64,000 nt of DNA from Bradyrhizobium zhanjiangense (GCF_004114935.1 NZ_CP022221.1:3121001-3185000), one strand, 5' to 3'; numbered from the stretch's first letter, positions 9,197-18,813 are shown. The notes: generated from the sequence alone by a model not told the origin. Numbers and translations are program-made.

Positions 9197-10321
9197 TTGC
9201 GAAAGCATTTTCTCATCCTGTTAGGAACCAGGCCGGAAGCGATCAAGCTGTTTCCGGTCATCAACCGGCTCAAGGCCGAAAAGAACAAGGACATCGCCCT
9301 CACGGTCTGCGCGACAGCGCAGCACAGGGAATTGCTCGACCAGGTTCTCAAGGTGGCCAAGGTGGTCCCCGATTTCGATCTCGACGTCATGACCGTGAAT
9401 CAGACGCTCGATAGTCTAACCGGCCGGCTATTGGCGCAGATCGGAGAAGTGCTGGAGAGGGTGAGGCCCACCAGAGTGATCGTCCAGGGCGACACTGCGA
9501 CTGCTATGGCAGGTGCGTTGGCGTCTTACTATCACCGCGTTCCGGTCTCGCATGTCGAGGCCGGACTGCGTAGTGGAGATATCTTCGCACCTTGGCCCGA
9601 GGAGGTGAACCGCAAGATTGTCGGCTCGATCGCCGATCAGCATTTCGCGCCGACCGAGCGTGCTGCGAGAGCGCTGCGGGCGGAGAACGTCTCCAAGGAT
9701 CGCATTCATGTTACTGGAAATACGGTCGTTGACGCGCTGATCCTCGCGAAAGCCATGGTGGAGGCCGATCCGCAGCTGTCGTCTCGCTGGGATGGAATCA
9801 AGAAGCACCACGGCAATCGCCGCATTATCCTAGTCACTTGCCATCGTCGCGAGAACTTCGGCGGGGGGGTTTTCAACGTCGTCAATGCACTGGAGACAAT
9901 CCTGAGCAGGGAGGACGTTGCCGTCGTGCTTCCGGTTCACCCGAACCCGAACGTTCGCGACGTGTTCGCGAGCCGGCTCGCCGATCACCCGCGTGTGGTA
10001 CTCATTTCTCCCCAAGAGTACACCGATTTTGTCAGCCTTCTGTCGCTGTCGTATTTGGTGCTCACTGACTCAGGAGGCGTGCAAGAAGAGGCGCCGACGT
10101 TCGGAAAGCCTGTCCTTGTTATGCGCGACACGACGGAACGTCCGGAGGGCGTTGAGGCTGGCACCGCACGATTGGTCGGCGCGAACTACGATAGGATCGT
10201 CCACGAAACATTCCGTCTTCTTGACGACGATGGGACTTATTCGGCTATGGCTCGCTCCCATAATCCCTTCGGTGACGGGCGGGCCAGCGAGCGGATCGTG
10301 AAGGTGCTTCTTGATGCCTGA
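9197..10321 (+). CDS. wecB: UDP-N-acetylglucosamine 2-epimerase (non-hydrolysing)
   Basis: A 374-residue enzyme converting UDP-GlcNAc to UDP-ManNAc. Hallmarks are the N-terminal LLGTRPEAIK, VQGDTATAMAGALASYY, HVEAGLRSGD followed by PEEVNRK, the LVTCHRRENFG motif and DSGGVQEEAP near the C-terminus. The start is a TTG at 9197: GGAGG lies 8 bases upstream and the protein then begins at the family's conserved first strand, whereas the longer ATG-like frame start at 9155 lies inside the preceding gene. It overlaps wecC by 8 bases, which indicates translational coupling. Confidence 0.93.
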   Translation: MRKHFLILLGTRPEAIKLFPVINRLKAEKNKDIALTVCATAQHRELLDQVLKVAKVVPDFDLDVMTVNQTLDSLTGRLLAQIGEVLERVRPTRVIVQGDTATAMAGALASYYHRVPVSHVEAGLRSGDIFAPWPEEVNRKIVGSIADQHFAPTERAARALRAENVSKDRIHVTGNTVVDALILAKAMVEADPQLSSRWDGIKKHHGNRRIILVTCHRRENFGGGVFNVVNALETILSREDVAVVLPVHPNPNVRDVFASRLADHPRVVLISPQEYTDFVSLLSLSYLVLTDSGGVQEEAPTFGKPVLVMRDTTERPEGVEAGTARLVGANYDRIVHETFRLLDDDGTYSAMARSHNPFGDGRASERIVKVLLDA

Positions 10322-11576
10322 ATTTCATAAAGTTGCTGTCATCGGACTTGGCTACATCGGCTTGCCGACAGCCGCGCTGATAGCCAGCCGCGGCCTGCAG
10401 GTGGTTGGGGTGGACACAAAGGAATATGTGGTCAGGACGGTTGGTTCCGGATCCATTCACATTTCGGAGCCAGATCTTGATGGTCTCGTTTCCAAGGTGG
10501 TGTCGAGCGGAGCGTTGACGACATCAAGCGAACCGCAAGCCGCCGACGTCTTCATAATCGCGGTACCCACACCTATTGACGGAAACAATCGGCCGGATTT
10601 GTCCAATGTGAATACCGCGGTGGAGTCCATACTGGATCTGCTTCGACCGGGAAATCTCGTCATTCTCGAATCGACCTCGCCGATCGGAACGACTGAAGGA
10701 ATCGCCAAGCGGATCAGCGAACGCAGGCCAGACCTGAGACTTGGTGTCAACGGTCATGAGGATGGTGCGATCTACGTCGCTTATTGTCCGGAGCGCGTAT
10801 TGCCAGGGAGGATCTTGAGTGAACTCATCAACAATGACCGATGCATCGGGGGAGTGACCCCTGCCTGCACTCGGCGGGCTCAGCGCTTCTATAAGATGTT
10901 CGTTCGGGGCGCCTGCGTTGCAACCACCGCCCGCGCAGCCGAGTTGGTCAAACTCACGGAGAACGCGTTCCGCGACACGAACATTGCATTTGCCAATGAG
11001 CTCTCATTGATCTGCGACAGGTTCGACATCAATGTTTGGGAGGTTATCGATATTGCCAACCGTCATCCTCGCGTGACTGTGTTGCGACCGGGACCAGGTG
11101 TGGGTGGTCATTGCATTGCCGTCGATCCGTGGTTCATCATCGACTCGGCGCCGGACCTCGCGCGCCTCATGCGGGCGAGCCGCGAGGTCAACATTGCCAA
11201 GACGGAAAGCATTATTAAGCGAGCCGAGGCTCTGATCGACGATCATCCATACGCAAACGTGGCTTGCTGCGGGCTGACGTTCAAGGCAAATGTCGATGAT
11301 CTGCGCGAAAGTCCGGCGATGGAAATCGCAGTACACCTCGCGAAGAAGTACGGGGAGCGCATCAAGTTTGTCGAACCGAATCTGCGGCGGTTGCCGCCCG
11401 AACTTGCCGACTACCGGCCCGAATTCTTGAGCATCGACCAAGCATTGCGCACGTGTGAGATCGCCCTTCTCCTTGTCGACCACGACGAATTCAAGATGGT
11501 TCCACTAGCCGAACGTCGTCATCTCGACGTCATCGATACTCGGGGCATATGGCAAGATATGCCTGCGCGAACGTGA
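10314..11576 (+). CDS. wecC: UDP-N-acetyl-D-mannosamine dehydrogenase
   Basis: A 420-residue NAD-dependent enzyme that oxidises UDP-ManNAc twice to UDP-ManNAcA. The GLGYIGLPTA dinucleotide motif is at residues 11-20, ESTSPIGTTE near 120, the KLTENAFRDTNIAFANEL helix, and the active-site cysteine in GVGGHCIAVDPWF at about Cys267. The C-terminal domain has GLTFKANVDDLRESPAMEI. WecC rather than a UDP-glucose dehydrogenase is favoured by the direct 8-base overlap with wecB. With the WecG-like gene it forms a ManNAcA supply and transfer unit, so the polymer probably contains an acidic amino sugar. Confidence 0.92.
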   Translation: MPEFHKVAVIGLGYIGLPTAALIASRGLQVVGVDTKEYVVRTVGSGSIHISEPDLDGLVSKVVSSGALTTSSEPQAADVFIIAVPTPIDGNNRPDLSNVNTAVESILDLLRPGNLVILESTSPIGTTEGIAKRISERRPDLRLGVNGHEDGAIYVAYCPERVLPGRILSELINNDRCIGGVTPACTRRAQRFYKMFVRGACVATTARAAELVKLTENAFRDTNIAFANELSLICDRFDINVWEVIDIANRHPRVTVLRPGPGVGGHCIAVDPWFIIDSAPDLARLMRASREVNIAKTESIIKRAEALIDDHPYANVACCGLTFKANVDDLRESPAMEIAVHLAKKYGERIKFVEPNLRRLPPELADYRPEFLSIDQALRTCEIALLLVDHDEFKMVPLAERRHLDVIDTRGIWQDMPART

Positions 11577-11610
11577 GGCCGCCGAACCCTCCAGAGGCGA
11601 GACTAACGAT

Positions 11611-12777
11611 TTGATACCCTTCTTGGATTTGAAAGCACAGGCTCGGACGGTCGGATCGCAAATCGACGTTGCGATCGCGCGTGCAATTCGAGACGAACGG
11701 CATACGTGGAGACGTGAAGCGGGTTCTTTCGAGAAACGCTTCGCGGATTACTGCAGCGTCGCTTGTTGCAGCGCCGTTAACAGTGGCGCATCGGCGCTCC
11801 GTCTCGCATTGCTGGCTGCTGGAGTGGGGCCGGGCAATGAGGTGATCACGGTCTCGATGAATTTCGTCGCGGCGACGGCCGCCATTATCAGCTGCGGTGC
11901 AACACCTGTCTTTGTGGACGTTGATCCAGTCACCTGGACGATGAACCCTGCTCTGATCGAGGCTGCGATTACGAACAAAACGAGGGCGATCGTGCCGGCC
12001 CATCTGCATGGGCTCATGGCGGACATGGATCCAATCATGTCGATTGCCCGCCGCCATGGTCTCTTTGTAATCGAGGACGCTGCCCAGGCGCATGGCGCTG
12101 TGTACAAGAGCAGGCGTGCCGGCTCGATCGGAGACTTCGGCTGCTTCAGCTTCTATCCCGATAAGAATCTCGGAGCCGATGGCGAGGCCGGAGCAGTTGT
12201 CACCGATCAGCCGGAACTTGCGCGACGCGTGTCCCTGCTCCTCAATCGAACGCCGGAGGACGAGCGAAATCATATTGTCGCAAGATACGATGGCCGAATG
12301 GACGAAGTTCAGGCGGCAATACTGAACGTGAAGATGGACCACATCGAAGCCTGGACCGAGGCTCGTCGATCGATCGCCGCGAAGTATGATCAGGAGCTGT
12401 CCGATCTGGCAGTTGCGCCTCCGCGGCCACCCAGCCACAGCCGGCATGTCTATCATATCTACGCCCTTAGGCTTCCGCATCGCGATCAGGCTCTTGCCAT
12501 GCTGGGTCGCGCGGGAATCGGCGTTGGCATTCATTACCCAGTTCCGGTCCATCTACAACGGAGCTACTTAGAACTTGGATATCGCGTCGGCGATCTGCCT
12601 GTAAGTGAGAGGCTTGCGCATGAGTTTCTATCGCTTCCCATTTATCCCGAGCTGTTGCCGGAGCAACCGGGCATTGTTGCCGCCAAAGTGAGAAAGGTCG
12701 CGACACGAGAGACGCGAATATTCCGAAGCAACTGGGCATTTCAGGACAAAATGCCTCGATATGGCCGATTAGCCTAG
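11611..12777 (+). CDS. DegT/DnrJ/EryC1/StrS family PLP-dependent sugar aminotransferase
   Basis: A 388-residue aminotransferase that typically adds an amino group to a keto sugar nucleotide. The N-terminus IPFLDLKAQ is the family start; NSGASALRLALLAAGVGPGNEVIT, the aspartate segment VIEDAAQAHGA and the Schiff-base lysine in FYPDKNLGADGEAG are all visible. The start codon appears to be TTG at 11611, with a GAGGCGAG sequence about 10 bases upstream; no better ATG fits the family N-terminus. It lies 34 bases after wecC on the same strand. The keto sugar it acts on is unknown, but the two SDR enzymes that follow are candidates to make it. Confidence 0.88.
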   Translation: MIPFLDLKAQARTVGSQIDVAIARAIRDERHTWRREAGSFEKRFADYCSVACCSAVNSGASALRLALLAAGVGPGNEVITVSMNFVAATAAIISCGATPVFVDVDPVTWTMNPALIEAAITNKTRAIVPAHLHGLMADMDPIMSIARRHGLFVIEDAAQAHGAVYKSRRAGSIGDFGCFSFYPDKNLGADGEAGAVVTDQPELARRVSLLLNRTPEDERNHIVARYDGRMDEVQAAILNVKMDHIEAWTEARRSIAAKYDQELSDLAVAPPRPPSHSRHVYHIYALRLPHRDQALAMLGRAGIGVGIHYPVPVHLQRSYLELGYRVGDLPVSERLAHEFLSLPIYPELLPEQPGIVAAKVRKVATRETRIFRSNWAFQDKMPRYGRLA

Positions 12778-12795
12778 AACAGGAGAGCGGTCAGG

Positions 12796-13794
12796 ATGGA
12801 TCTCAAGGGCAAACGCGTTCTCGTTACCGGAGGTGCCGGATTCATCGGTTCGCATATCGTAGATTTGTTGTGCGACGAAGGTTGCGTCGAGATCGTCGCG
12901 CTCGACAATATGACGACCGGCCGACCGGAGAATCTTAGGAAGTCGCTTAATCGAGGACCCGTGCGATTGGTCCGCGGCGATTTACGCGACACTAAGTTGG
13001 TGGAGGCTCTTGTAAAGGGAGCCAATATCATCTTTCACCACGCTGCACCATGCAGCACCCATTGCATGGCCGAACCGCGCCTCGCCATGGAGGTCATGGT
13101 GAACGGGACTTTCGATCTGCTTGAACTTTGCGTCAAGTATGACGTCGAGAAGTTGATCGCCGCGTCTTCCGCTTCGGTGTACGGGGCGGCGGCGGAGGAA
13201 CTGCCGACGACGGAGCATCAGAACCCGTACGGAAACCGTACGGTCTATGGAACGGCGAAGGTCTGCAATGAAGGCCTGCTCCGCGCCTATAACGATATGC
13301 ATGGTCTCGACTATATCGCCTTGAGATATTTTGACGTGTATGGCAGCCGAATGGACGTGCACGGTCGATACGCCGAGATGTTGATTCGGTGGATGGATGA
13401 GTTGGAGGCTGGAACGCCGCCAGTAGTAGTTGGGCACGACCGGACCTTGGACTTAGTGCATGTCCGCGACGCAGCACGCGCAACCATCCTTGCTGCGAGG
13501 GCAAAGGTCAGCGACGAGGTGTTCAACGTGGGGAGCGGTATCGAAACAAGTTTGGTGCAGCTCGCTTCGGCCTTGGCTTCCGTTATGGGCCATCACGGCG
13601 CGCTCCCGCAAATCGCGCCCGAGCACTCGATCAATCCTGTACCGCGCCGGGTGGCGTCGACAGGCAAAACAGAACGTCTGCTGGGCTTCCAAATCACAGT
13701 GCCGCTCGAACTCGGACTGACGGAGTTTGTGAAGTGGTGGCGCTCCGAACGAGGACTTGCAACCGCGCGGCAAAGGCAGGCTCTGGCTTCATGA
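12796..13794 (+). CDS. NAD-dependent epimerase/dehydratase (UDP-glucose 4-epimerase-like SDR)
   Basis: A 332-residue extended SDR protein. The [10 protein letters not shown] dinucleotide motif is at residues 12-21, ALDNMTTGRPENL follows beta-2, ASSASVYG carries the catalytic serine, and VYGTAKVCNE provides the YxxxK pair. The substrate-domain signature LDLVHVRDAARATI and the VPRRVAST loop fit GalE/WbpP-like sugar-nucleotide epimerases. The ATG at 12796 has GGAGAG upstream. It sits 18 bases after the aminotransferase, so it is probably in the same operon. Whether it is a 4-epimerase or a dehydratase cannot be decided by eye. Confidence 0.85.
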   Translation: MDLKGKRVLVTGGAGFIGSHIVDLLCDEGCVEIVALDNMTTGRPENLRKSLNRGPVRLVRGDLRDTKLVEALVKGANIIFHHAAPCSTHCMAEPRLAMEVMVNGTFDLLELCVKYDVEKLIAASSASVYGAAAEELPTTEHQNPYGNRTVYGTAKVCNEGLLRAYNDMHGLDYIALRYFDVYGSRMDVHGRYAEMLIRWMDELEAGTPPVVVGHDRTLDLVHVRDAARATILAARAKVSDEVFNVGSGIETSLVQLASALASVMGHHGALPQIAPEHSINPVPRRVASTGKTERLLGFQITVPLELGLTEFVKWWRSERGLATARQRQALAS

Positions 13795-13932
13795 GTCCCC
13801 TTGCTGTGGCACAACATGCCGAGAAGGAGGCGGTCTTCTCGATAGGAGGGGCCGGCGCTTGAGAGGACGCTGGCCGAAACACGGAAACCGGGCAAGTTTC
13901 GATCATGAAATTGAGTGCGATGGAGAATGGCA

Positions 13933-14985
13933 ATGCGAGTTCTTGTAACAGGTCATCTTGGCTACATCGGCACGGTCTTGACGCCAATGCTGGTCGGCGC
14001 CGGTCACGAGGTGACTGGAATGGACAGCGATATCTACTCCCGGTGTACATACGCTGCTGGCGGTAGCATTCTCGAGGTCCCGACGATTTGGAAGGACGTC
14101 AGAGACGCGGAGGTCGCGGATCTCGTTGGCTTCGACGCTGTGCTGCATCTAGCCGCGCTCTCCAACGATCCGCTCGGCAATCTGAGGCCTGAGCTGACCG
14201 ACGAGATCAATCATCGCGCAAGCGTTCGCATGGCCGAGATAGCGAAGCATGCCGGCGTACATCGTTTCGTGTTCGCCTCATCCTGCAGCAACTATGGAAA
14301 AGCCGGCGAGGAAATGATCGATGAGACCGCGGCGCTCAATCCGGTGACGGCTTACGGAGAATCCAAGGTTGCCTCCGAACGTGATATTTCGACGTTGGCC
14401 GGCGACGGGTTTTGCCCGGTGCATCTGAGGCCAGCGACAGCGTACGGCGTGTCACCGCGGCTGCGCTTCGATATTGTCCTGAATAACCTTGTTGCGTGGG
14501 CGTTTACGACAGGGCGAATTCACCTGAAATCGGATGGCTCGCCCTGGCGGCCAATCGTCCACATCGAGGATATTTCTCGAGCTTTCATCGCCGCATTGGA
14601 GGCGCCTGCCGAATCCGTCTTCAATGAGGCATTCAATGTCGGTCAGACTGCTCACAACTATCGAATTCGTGATCTAGCCGAGATCGTCGCCAGTGTGGTG
14701 CCGAATGCTACGGTGGAGTTTGCCAAGGATGCGAGTCCTGATGAGCGATCCTACCGAGTGAGCTTCGAAAAGATCCGGCGCAAGTTGCCAGGGTTCCAGC
14801 CGCGCTGGGACGCTCGAATGGGCGCCGAACAGCTCTACAGGGTCTATCGTTCGTCAAAGTTGACGTTGGAGGAGTTCGAAGGGCCGAAATATCAACGCAT
14901 CGGCCATATTCGGAAACTGCTGACGGAGAAAATTCTTAGTGGCGACTTGCGCCGTACCGGACTGCAGCTTGCAGCGGTGTCATGA
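13933..14985 (+). CDS. NAD-dependent epimerase/dehydratase (SDR, second copy)
   Basis: A 350-residue extended SDR enzyme. The dinucleotide motif is the variant VTGHLGYIG at residues 5-13; [24 protein letters not shown] (with a cysteine after the catalytic serine) and the AYGESK motif follow. The SNDPLG and CSNYG features place it in an SDR group common in surface-sugar clusters, different from the gene just upstream. The ATG at 13933 is preferred because GGAG lies 7 bases before it; ATG 13927 and GTG 13915 are in frame. It may act on the CDP-sugar made by the cytidylyltransferase at 18016, since no classic CDP-glucose dehydratase is seen; that is inference. Confidence 0.82.
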   Translation: MRVLVTGHLGYIGTVLTPMLVGAGHEVTGMDSDIYSRCTYAAGGSILEVPTIWKDVRDAEVADLVGFDAVLHLAALSNDPLGNLRPELTDEINHRASVRMAEIAKHAGVHRFVFASSCSNYGKAGEEMIDETAALNPVTAYGESKVASERDISTLAGDGFCPVHLRPATAYGVSPRLRFDIVLNNLVAWAFTTGRIHLKSDGSPWRPIVHIEDISRAFIAALEAPAESVFNEAFNVGQTAHNYRIRDLAEIVASVVPNATVEFAKDASPDERSYRVSFEKIRRKLPGFQPRWDARMGAEQLYRVYRSSKLTLEEFEGPKYQRIGHIRKLLTEKILSGDLRRTGLQLAAVS

Positions 14986-15331
14986 ATGGTGTGCTCACCG
15001 TAGACAAAAGGCGGTGAGCGGGAAGCCAGCGCGGGTATACTGCTGTCGCCCGTAGTTCCGCTAGCGCAGGCCCGTGCTGGCTGGCTGGATTCGGGCGTTG
15101 CTTCGGCCAGCACGACGCGTTGGCGATCGTCATGCAGAGGGCGTCATTTGCCGAATTGGCCGACAGTGTCGCGGGTAAGGCATTGCAAGGTCGTGTCCTC
15201 TGGAAGATCACCCAACGTCGGAATCTCTCGAGTAACGACCGGCTTAGCTTCACTCGGACTATAAGCCGAGAAGCGCAGGAGTTGCCGCGATAGTCGTCAC
15301 CTTATTTGAGTCCAAGCCGAGAAACTTAGTT
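14986..15331. other. Intergenic stretch without a supported gene
   Basis: About 346 bases between the second SDR gene and the acyltransferase remnant. Short frames occur on both strands, including one on plus from an ATG near 15132 ending near 15291, but none shows a recognisable motif or clear ribosome site. Given the truncated gene on its right, it may be the scar of a deletion. Confidence 0.3.
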
Positions 15332-15733
15332 TTGTTAATGACCCAACCTCATGTATTTCTTGGTCTTCCGCGGAAGTGCCGTGAGCGGCCGGGATTTGCT
15401 GGCAATATATACTCCTGCGCGCTCACGAGTCCCGTGGCGCAATATTTTGGTTCGCGCTCCTACGCGATCTTTCTGTGTCACTACCCTGTCATTTCCACGA
15501 TCGTCTGGCTCCGCTTCAGCTACTCTGGGACTGTTCCTGCGATGTTGCTGCTTTCGTGCCTGAGCATACCCGCCACGATAATCGTTTCAGAACTCACGTA
15601 TCGCTACATTGAACTGCCGGGGATCAAGATTGGAAGACGCGCCGCGGCTTGGATGCAGCCGCCCATCGCGTCGGGTGTGACTTCGCAATGGACAAGTCAT
15701 GCGAAGATCCGGTCGCTCAGGATTAACGAGTAA
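15332..15733 (+). pseudogene. Remnant of an acyltransferase family 3 (OafA/YrhL-like) gene
   Basis: The 133-residue frame matches only the C-terminal end of acyltransferase-3 membrane proteins. It holds the last transmembrane segments, with SYAIFLCHYPVIS resembling the family's SYxIYLxHxPV motif, and the closing segment LTYRYIELPGIKIGRR. A full protein would have about 350-400 residues and ten membrane helices; everything before the last two or three is absent. The gene is therefore truncated and probably dead. An intact copy would O-acetylate the polysaccharide, so its loss could have changed the decoration of the polymer. Confidence 0.7.
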
Positions 15734-15794
15734 GTGGGCGTGTGGCCTCCCCGCAGCGCACACGAGCCTTGCGTCGCATGGCTAAGCCAGCACT

Positions 15795-17138
15795 TCACGC
15801 CGTGAGCGCGAATGAGGCATGCCGGGCGATCCGTTGCTCAAGCCAGGTGTGTCCATTGAAGTGCTTGTATTGTTCTGCCCGCAGCTTATCGGCCAGGCGA
15901 CCCGGCGGTAGATCGACATCCGCATAGGTCAGGACTGCATCCTTTTTGACTGCGTGCCGCAACTTGCAACCCTCTACGAGACCTTCAGGAAGGTATTGCA
16001 TTTGGCTCATTTCCTCGGAGTTCACGGCTTCGCCATAGGTCATGTACATCCCATAGTCATCGAGGACCTCGCCCGCCTCCAAATCGCGCTTGGCGACAGC
16101 ACAGACCTCGACAACCGGACCGGCGATGGGAGGGGCGACCAAATCTTTGAGGAGAAACGCACGGGCTATCGAGTTCGGCACTTCGAAATGGACGAGATGA
16201 TATGGGGTGAAGAACGAATACAGGGGGCCTTCGCCCATTTTGTACAAGCTCAAATACTTCTGCTGCTTTGGATCGGTGTGCTCGGCGAGCACGTAGACCT
16301 TGGTCAGCGGTGTGCCGACGAGATAGTCGATGATTCCGCCCAGGGCGCGGACTTCGTCTATATCGTAGAGTGTGCCGATCTTCATGACGTCGCCGCGATA
16401 TTCCAGCCCGCGCGACATGCCGCGCGATCTTACCTTGAAGCCAGTAGCATTGGCCACGATCGTTTGCTCGAAGCTGATCTTGGATCCGTCGGCGAAGCTG
16501 GTGACCATCGCTGGATTCTGTCCCCATTGCTCGGCAAATCCCTTCTGCGTGGTGGGGTTGCGATACGGGTCCTGAAGTCCCTTGATGTTACCGACAACTC
16601 GTGGGATCAAGCCGAGCCCCTTTACCCATCGAACCAGGTTCATTTGCACGCCCGGTTCGTCGCCATCGCATGCGGACAGGGCGCCGCCGTACTTCTTTGC
16701 ATAGACTTGCAAGATCGGCCCGATAGTCGCGTCAATCTCCGCGTTCATGAGGACGACGGTTTTCTGGTGCTTGAAGGCTTCCAGCGCGACTTGGGCGCCG
16801 AGCTCAACCGATCCGGTCACGTCGACGATCACGTCAACCAGATCCGATTTGGCGAGCAGGAATGCGTCCTCGGTAACCGCCGGAACGCCGGCGGCAATGG
16901 CTTTGTCGAGCCGGCCTTGGCTGTCCACGTCAACGACGTCGGTCTGGCCGGAATAGCCGAACACGTCACGCCCGCGCTGGGGCTTTCGGCTATATATGGC
17001 AACAACCCGCATTCCAGGAACACTGTTGTTTATTTGGTTGGTGAGTCCCTGAGCCATGAAGCCCGCGCCGAGAAGGCCGACACGGATGGGCTTTCCTGCT
17101 GCATGACGAGCTTGCAGTGCGTGGTCGACGAGTATCAT
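15795..17138 (-). CDS. NAD(P)-dependent oxidoreductase with SAF domain
   Basis: A 447-residue protein. The N-terminal Rossmann domain begins with IRVGLLGAGFMAQGL near residue 18 and continues with VDVIVDVTGSVELGA and a VVLMNAEIDATIGP segment, similar to homoserine dehydrogenase-like enzymes. The C-terminal part, with AVAKRDLEAGEVLDDYGMYMTYG, resembles an SAF domain. Members of this family are often found in surface-polysaccharide clusters beside a glucose-1-phosphate cytidylyltransferase and a 3,5-epimerase, as here. The exact reaction is not known to me. The start is taken as the ATG at 17138; a TTG at 17153 is in frame. It lies downstream of the epimerase gene on the same strand. Confidence 0.78.
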   Translation of the reverse strand: MILVDHALQARHAAGKPIRVGLLGAGFMAQGLTNQINNSVPGMRVVAIYSRKPQRGRDVFGYSGQTDVVDVDSQGRLDKAIAAGVPAVTEDAFLLAKSDLVDVIVDVTGSVELGAQVALEAFKHQKTVVLMNAEIDATIGPILQVYAKKYGGALSACDGDEPGVQMNLVRWVKGLGLIPRVVGNIKGLQDPYRNPTTQKGFAEQWGQNPAMVTSFADGSKISFEQTIVANATGFKVRSRGMSRGLEYRGDVMKIGTLYDIDEVRALGGIIDYLVGTPLTKVYVLAEHTDPKQQKYLSLYKMGEGPLYSFFTPYHLVHFEVPNSIARAFLLKDLVAPPIAGPVVEVCAVAKRDLEAGEVLDDYGMYMTYGEAVNSEEMSQMQYLPEGLVEGCKLRHAVKKDAVLTYADVDLPPGRLADKLRAEQYKHFNGHTWLEQRIARHASFALTA

Positions 17139-17197
17139 CGTAGATTCTTTCAATTGGGAGGGGGGCGGTCAGGGGTTTTAGCGATGCGCCGTCGGCG

Positions 17198-17776
17198 TCA
17201 ACCATCGACGTCGGCGAGTTCCATCCGACCTTTCAATTCGGATTCGACCTCGCTGAGTAAGCGAAATTTCTGATCCTTCTCCGAGATCACGGAAACGGGA
17301 AGCGGCCACGTCAGTCCAAGCCGGGGATCGTTGTACATCAGCCCGCTCTCCGCCTCGGGGGTATAGAACTCTCCCACCTGGTAACTGGTATCGGTGTTGT
17401 CGACGAGAGTCTGATAACCGTGAGCAAAACGTTCCGGCACGTAGAGCGCCCGCTGGTTGCTCTCGTTCAGTTCGACAGCGGCATGTTGCAGATAGGTCGG
17501 GCTTTCGGGACGCAGGTCGACGATGATGTCGAGGATGGCGCCACGCGTGCAACGAACGAGTTTCGTCTCCGACGCCGGCGGAAACTGAAAGTGCATGCCG
17601 CGCAGGGTTCCCCGCCGGATATTTGACGCGATATTCGCCTGCGCGATGACCGGATTGAGCCCGAGGGTCTTAAACTCTCTCTGGCAAAAGGCTCGCGCAA
17701 AAAAACCGCGCGGATCCTCGCGGCGTTCAATATCGATAATGTAGGCTCCTTTAAGCCTGGTTTCGGTTATAATCAC
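17198..17776 (-). CDS. dTDP-4-dehydrorhamnose 3,5-epimerase family protein (second copy)
   Basis: A 192-residue RmlC-like cupin. It keeps DPRGFFARAF, the RGTLRGMHFQ motif with the catalytic histidine, VDLRPESPTY, FAHGYQTL and a terminal tyrosine region GEFYTPEAESGLMYNDP. It differs clearly from the rmlC at 2643, so it probably acts on another sugar nucleotide, for example a CDP- or methyl-branched sugar made by the neighbouring genes. The start is a GTG at 17776 with GGAGGG 6 bases upstream. It is the first gene of a minus-strand pair with the SAF-domain oxidoreductase, divergent from the cytidylyltransferase. Confidence 0.85.
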   Translation of the reverse strand: MIITETRLKGAYIIDIERREDPRGFFARAFCQREFKTLGLNPVIAQANIASNIRRGTLRGMHFQFPPASETKLVRCTRGAILDIIVDLRPESPTYLQHAAVELNESNQRALYVPERFAHGYQTLVDNTDTSYQVGEFYTPEAESGLMYNDPRLGLTWPLPVSVISEKDQKFRLLSEVESELKGRMELADVDG

Positions 17777-18015
17777 TCCATTCCCTCCATAACTGCCCGG
17801 TCGGCATTAAAAAATGCATCGAAATGTCAGCGATGATAATGCTTAAGGACGGATTTTCAAAATAGTTTTCTAAAGAGATTGATTAATTTGCGTCGTTATA
17901 TAAAATGCGGCTATTCAATTAGCGAGATTTATGTATTTAAATCGGGACTGTCGGATCCGCTTTTGGCGATCTGTGGCGACCGAAACGGTCGGCAGAAACA
18001 TGGGAAGCGCTGGCC
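17777..18015. promoter_or_regulatory. AT-rich divergent promoter region
   Basis: A 239-base spacer between the divergent epimerase and cytidylyltransferase genes. The stretch 17805-17945 is AT-rich, with GATTGATTAATTTG, TTATATAAAATG and TGTATTTAAATC. Such spacers recur at other divergent starts in the window. The two flanking gene sets appear to belong to the same CDP-sugar branch and may be co-regulated from here. Confidence 0.45.
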
Positions 18016-18813
18016 ATGAAAGTTGTGCTGTTCTGTGGGGGGCTCGGGACCCGCATCCGAGAATATTCTGAAAGCATTCCGAAGCCGATGGTACCCGTCG
18101 GCCAGCACCCGATGCTGTGGCATGTCATGCAATACTATAGTCAGTATGGTCATCGCGATTTCATACTGTGCCTGGGCTACAAGGCCAATGTGATCAAGGA
18201 GTACTTCCTGAACTCGGATCGCTGGGCTCACAGCGATTGCGTTGTTTCGAACTTCGGCAGGAAGGTTGAGGTAATCGGCGAGCAGCCACCGGATTGGCAG
18301 GTTTCGCTGGTTGACACCGGCATTTGGCGAAACATCGGTCAGCGCTTGATGGCGGTGCGCTCCCTCGTTGAGAACGAGGAGGTCTTTCTCGCAAACTACA
18401 GCGATGGCCTGACCGACGCGCCGTTGCCCGAAATAGTAGAGCGGTTCAAGAAGAGTGGAATGGTCGGATGTTTCGTTGCCGTGCATCCTCCGTTCAATTT
18501 TCACCTCGCTGAATTCAACGGTGGAGACACCGTCAAGCGTTTCCGCTCCAGTCAGCAGTCCGAGATCTGGATCAACGGGGGCTACTTCATCTTCCGGAAG
18601 GAGATCTTCGACTACATCCGTGAGGGCGAGGAGCTTGTGCTCGAACCGTTCAATCGCCTGATCGAGGCCGGAAAGCTCATGGCCTACAAGTACGAGGGGT
18701 TCTGGCGCGCGATGGATACGCTGCGGGACCGGCAGGTTCTTGAGGAGATGATTGAGCGGGGCGAAATGCCCTGGAAGATTATCTCGGAAGTGCGGACGCA
18801 GGCGGCTTCATGA
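18016..18813 (+). CDS. rfbF: Glucose-1-phosphate cytidylyltransferase
   Basis: A 265-residue nucleotidyltransferase that makes CDP-glucose from CTP and glucose-1-phosphate. The N-terminus MKVVLFCGGLGTRIREYSE with IPKPMVPVGQHPMLWHVMQYY is the family signature; NYSDGLTDAPL holds the metal-binding aspartate, and INGGYFIFRKEIFDYI and GFWRAMDTLRDRQVLEEM close it. The product normally feeds a CDP-glucose 4,6-dehydratase (RfbG), which I do not recognise here; the SDR genes at 12796 and 13933 may stand in. It overlaps the next gene by 4 bases (ATGA). Confidence 0.92.
   Translation: MKVVLFCGGLGTRIREYSESIPKPMVPVGQHPMLWHVMQYYSQYGHRDFILCLGYKANVIKEYFLNSDRWAHSDCVVSNFGRKVEVIGEQPPDWQVSLVDTGIWRNIGQRLMAVRSLVENEEVFLANYSDGLTDAPLPEIVERFKKSGMVGCFVAVHPPFNFHLAEFNGGDTVKRFRSSQQSEIWINGGYFIFRKEIFDYIREGEELVLEPFNRLIEAGKLMAYKYEGFWRAMDTLRDRQVLEEMIERGEMPWKIISEVRTQAAS

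Noticed and set aside
11530..12552. 340-codon minus-strand open frame
   Set aside because: It is antisense to the aminotransferase, which has all family motifs in order.
15954..17273. 439-codon plus-strand open frame
   Set aside because: It lies antisense to the SAF-domain oxidoreductase, whose frame has clear Rossmann motifs. The plus-strand translation has no recognisable family.
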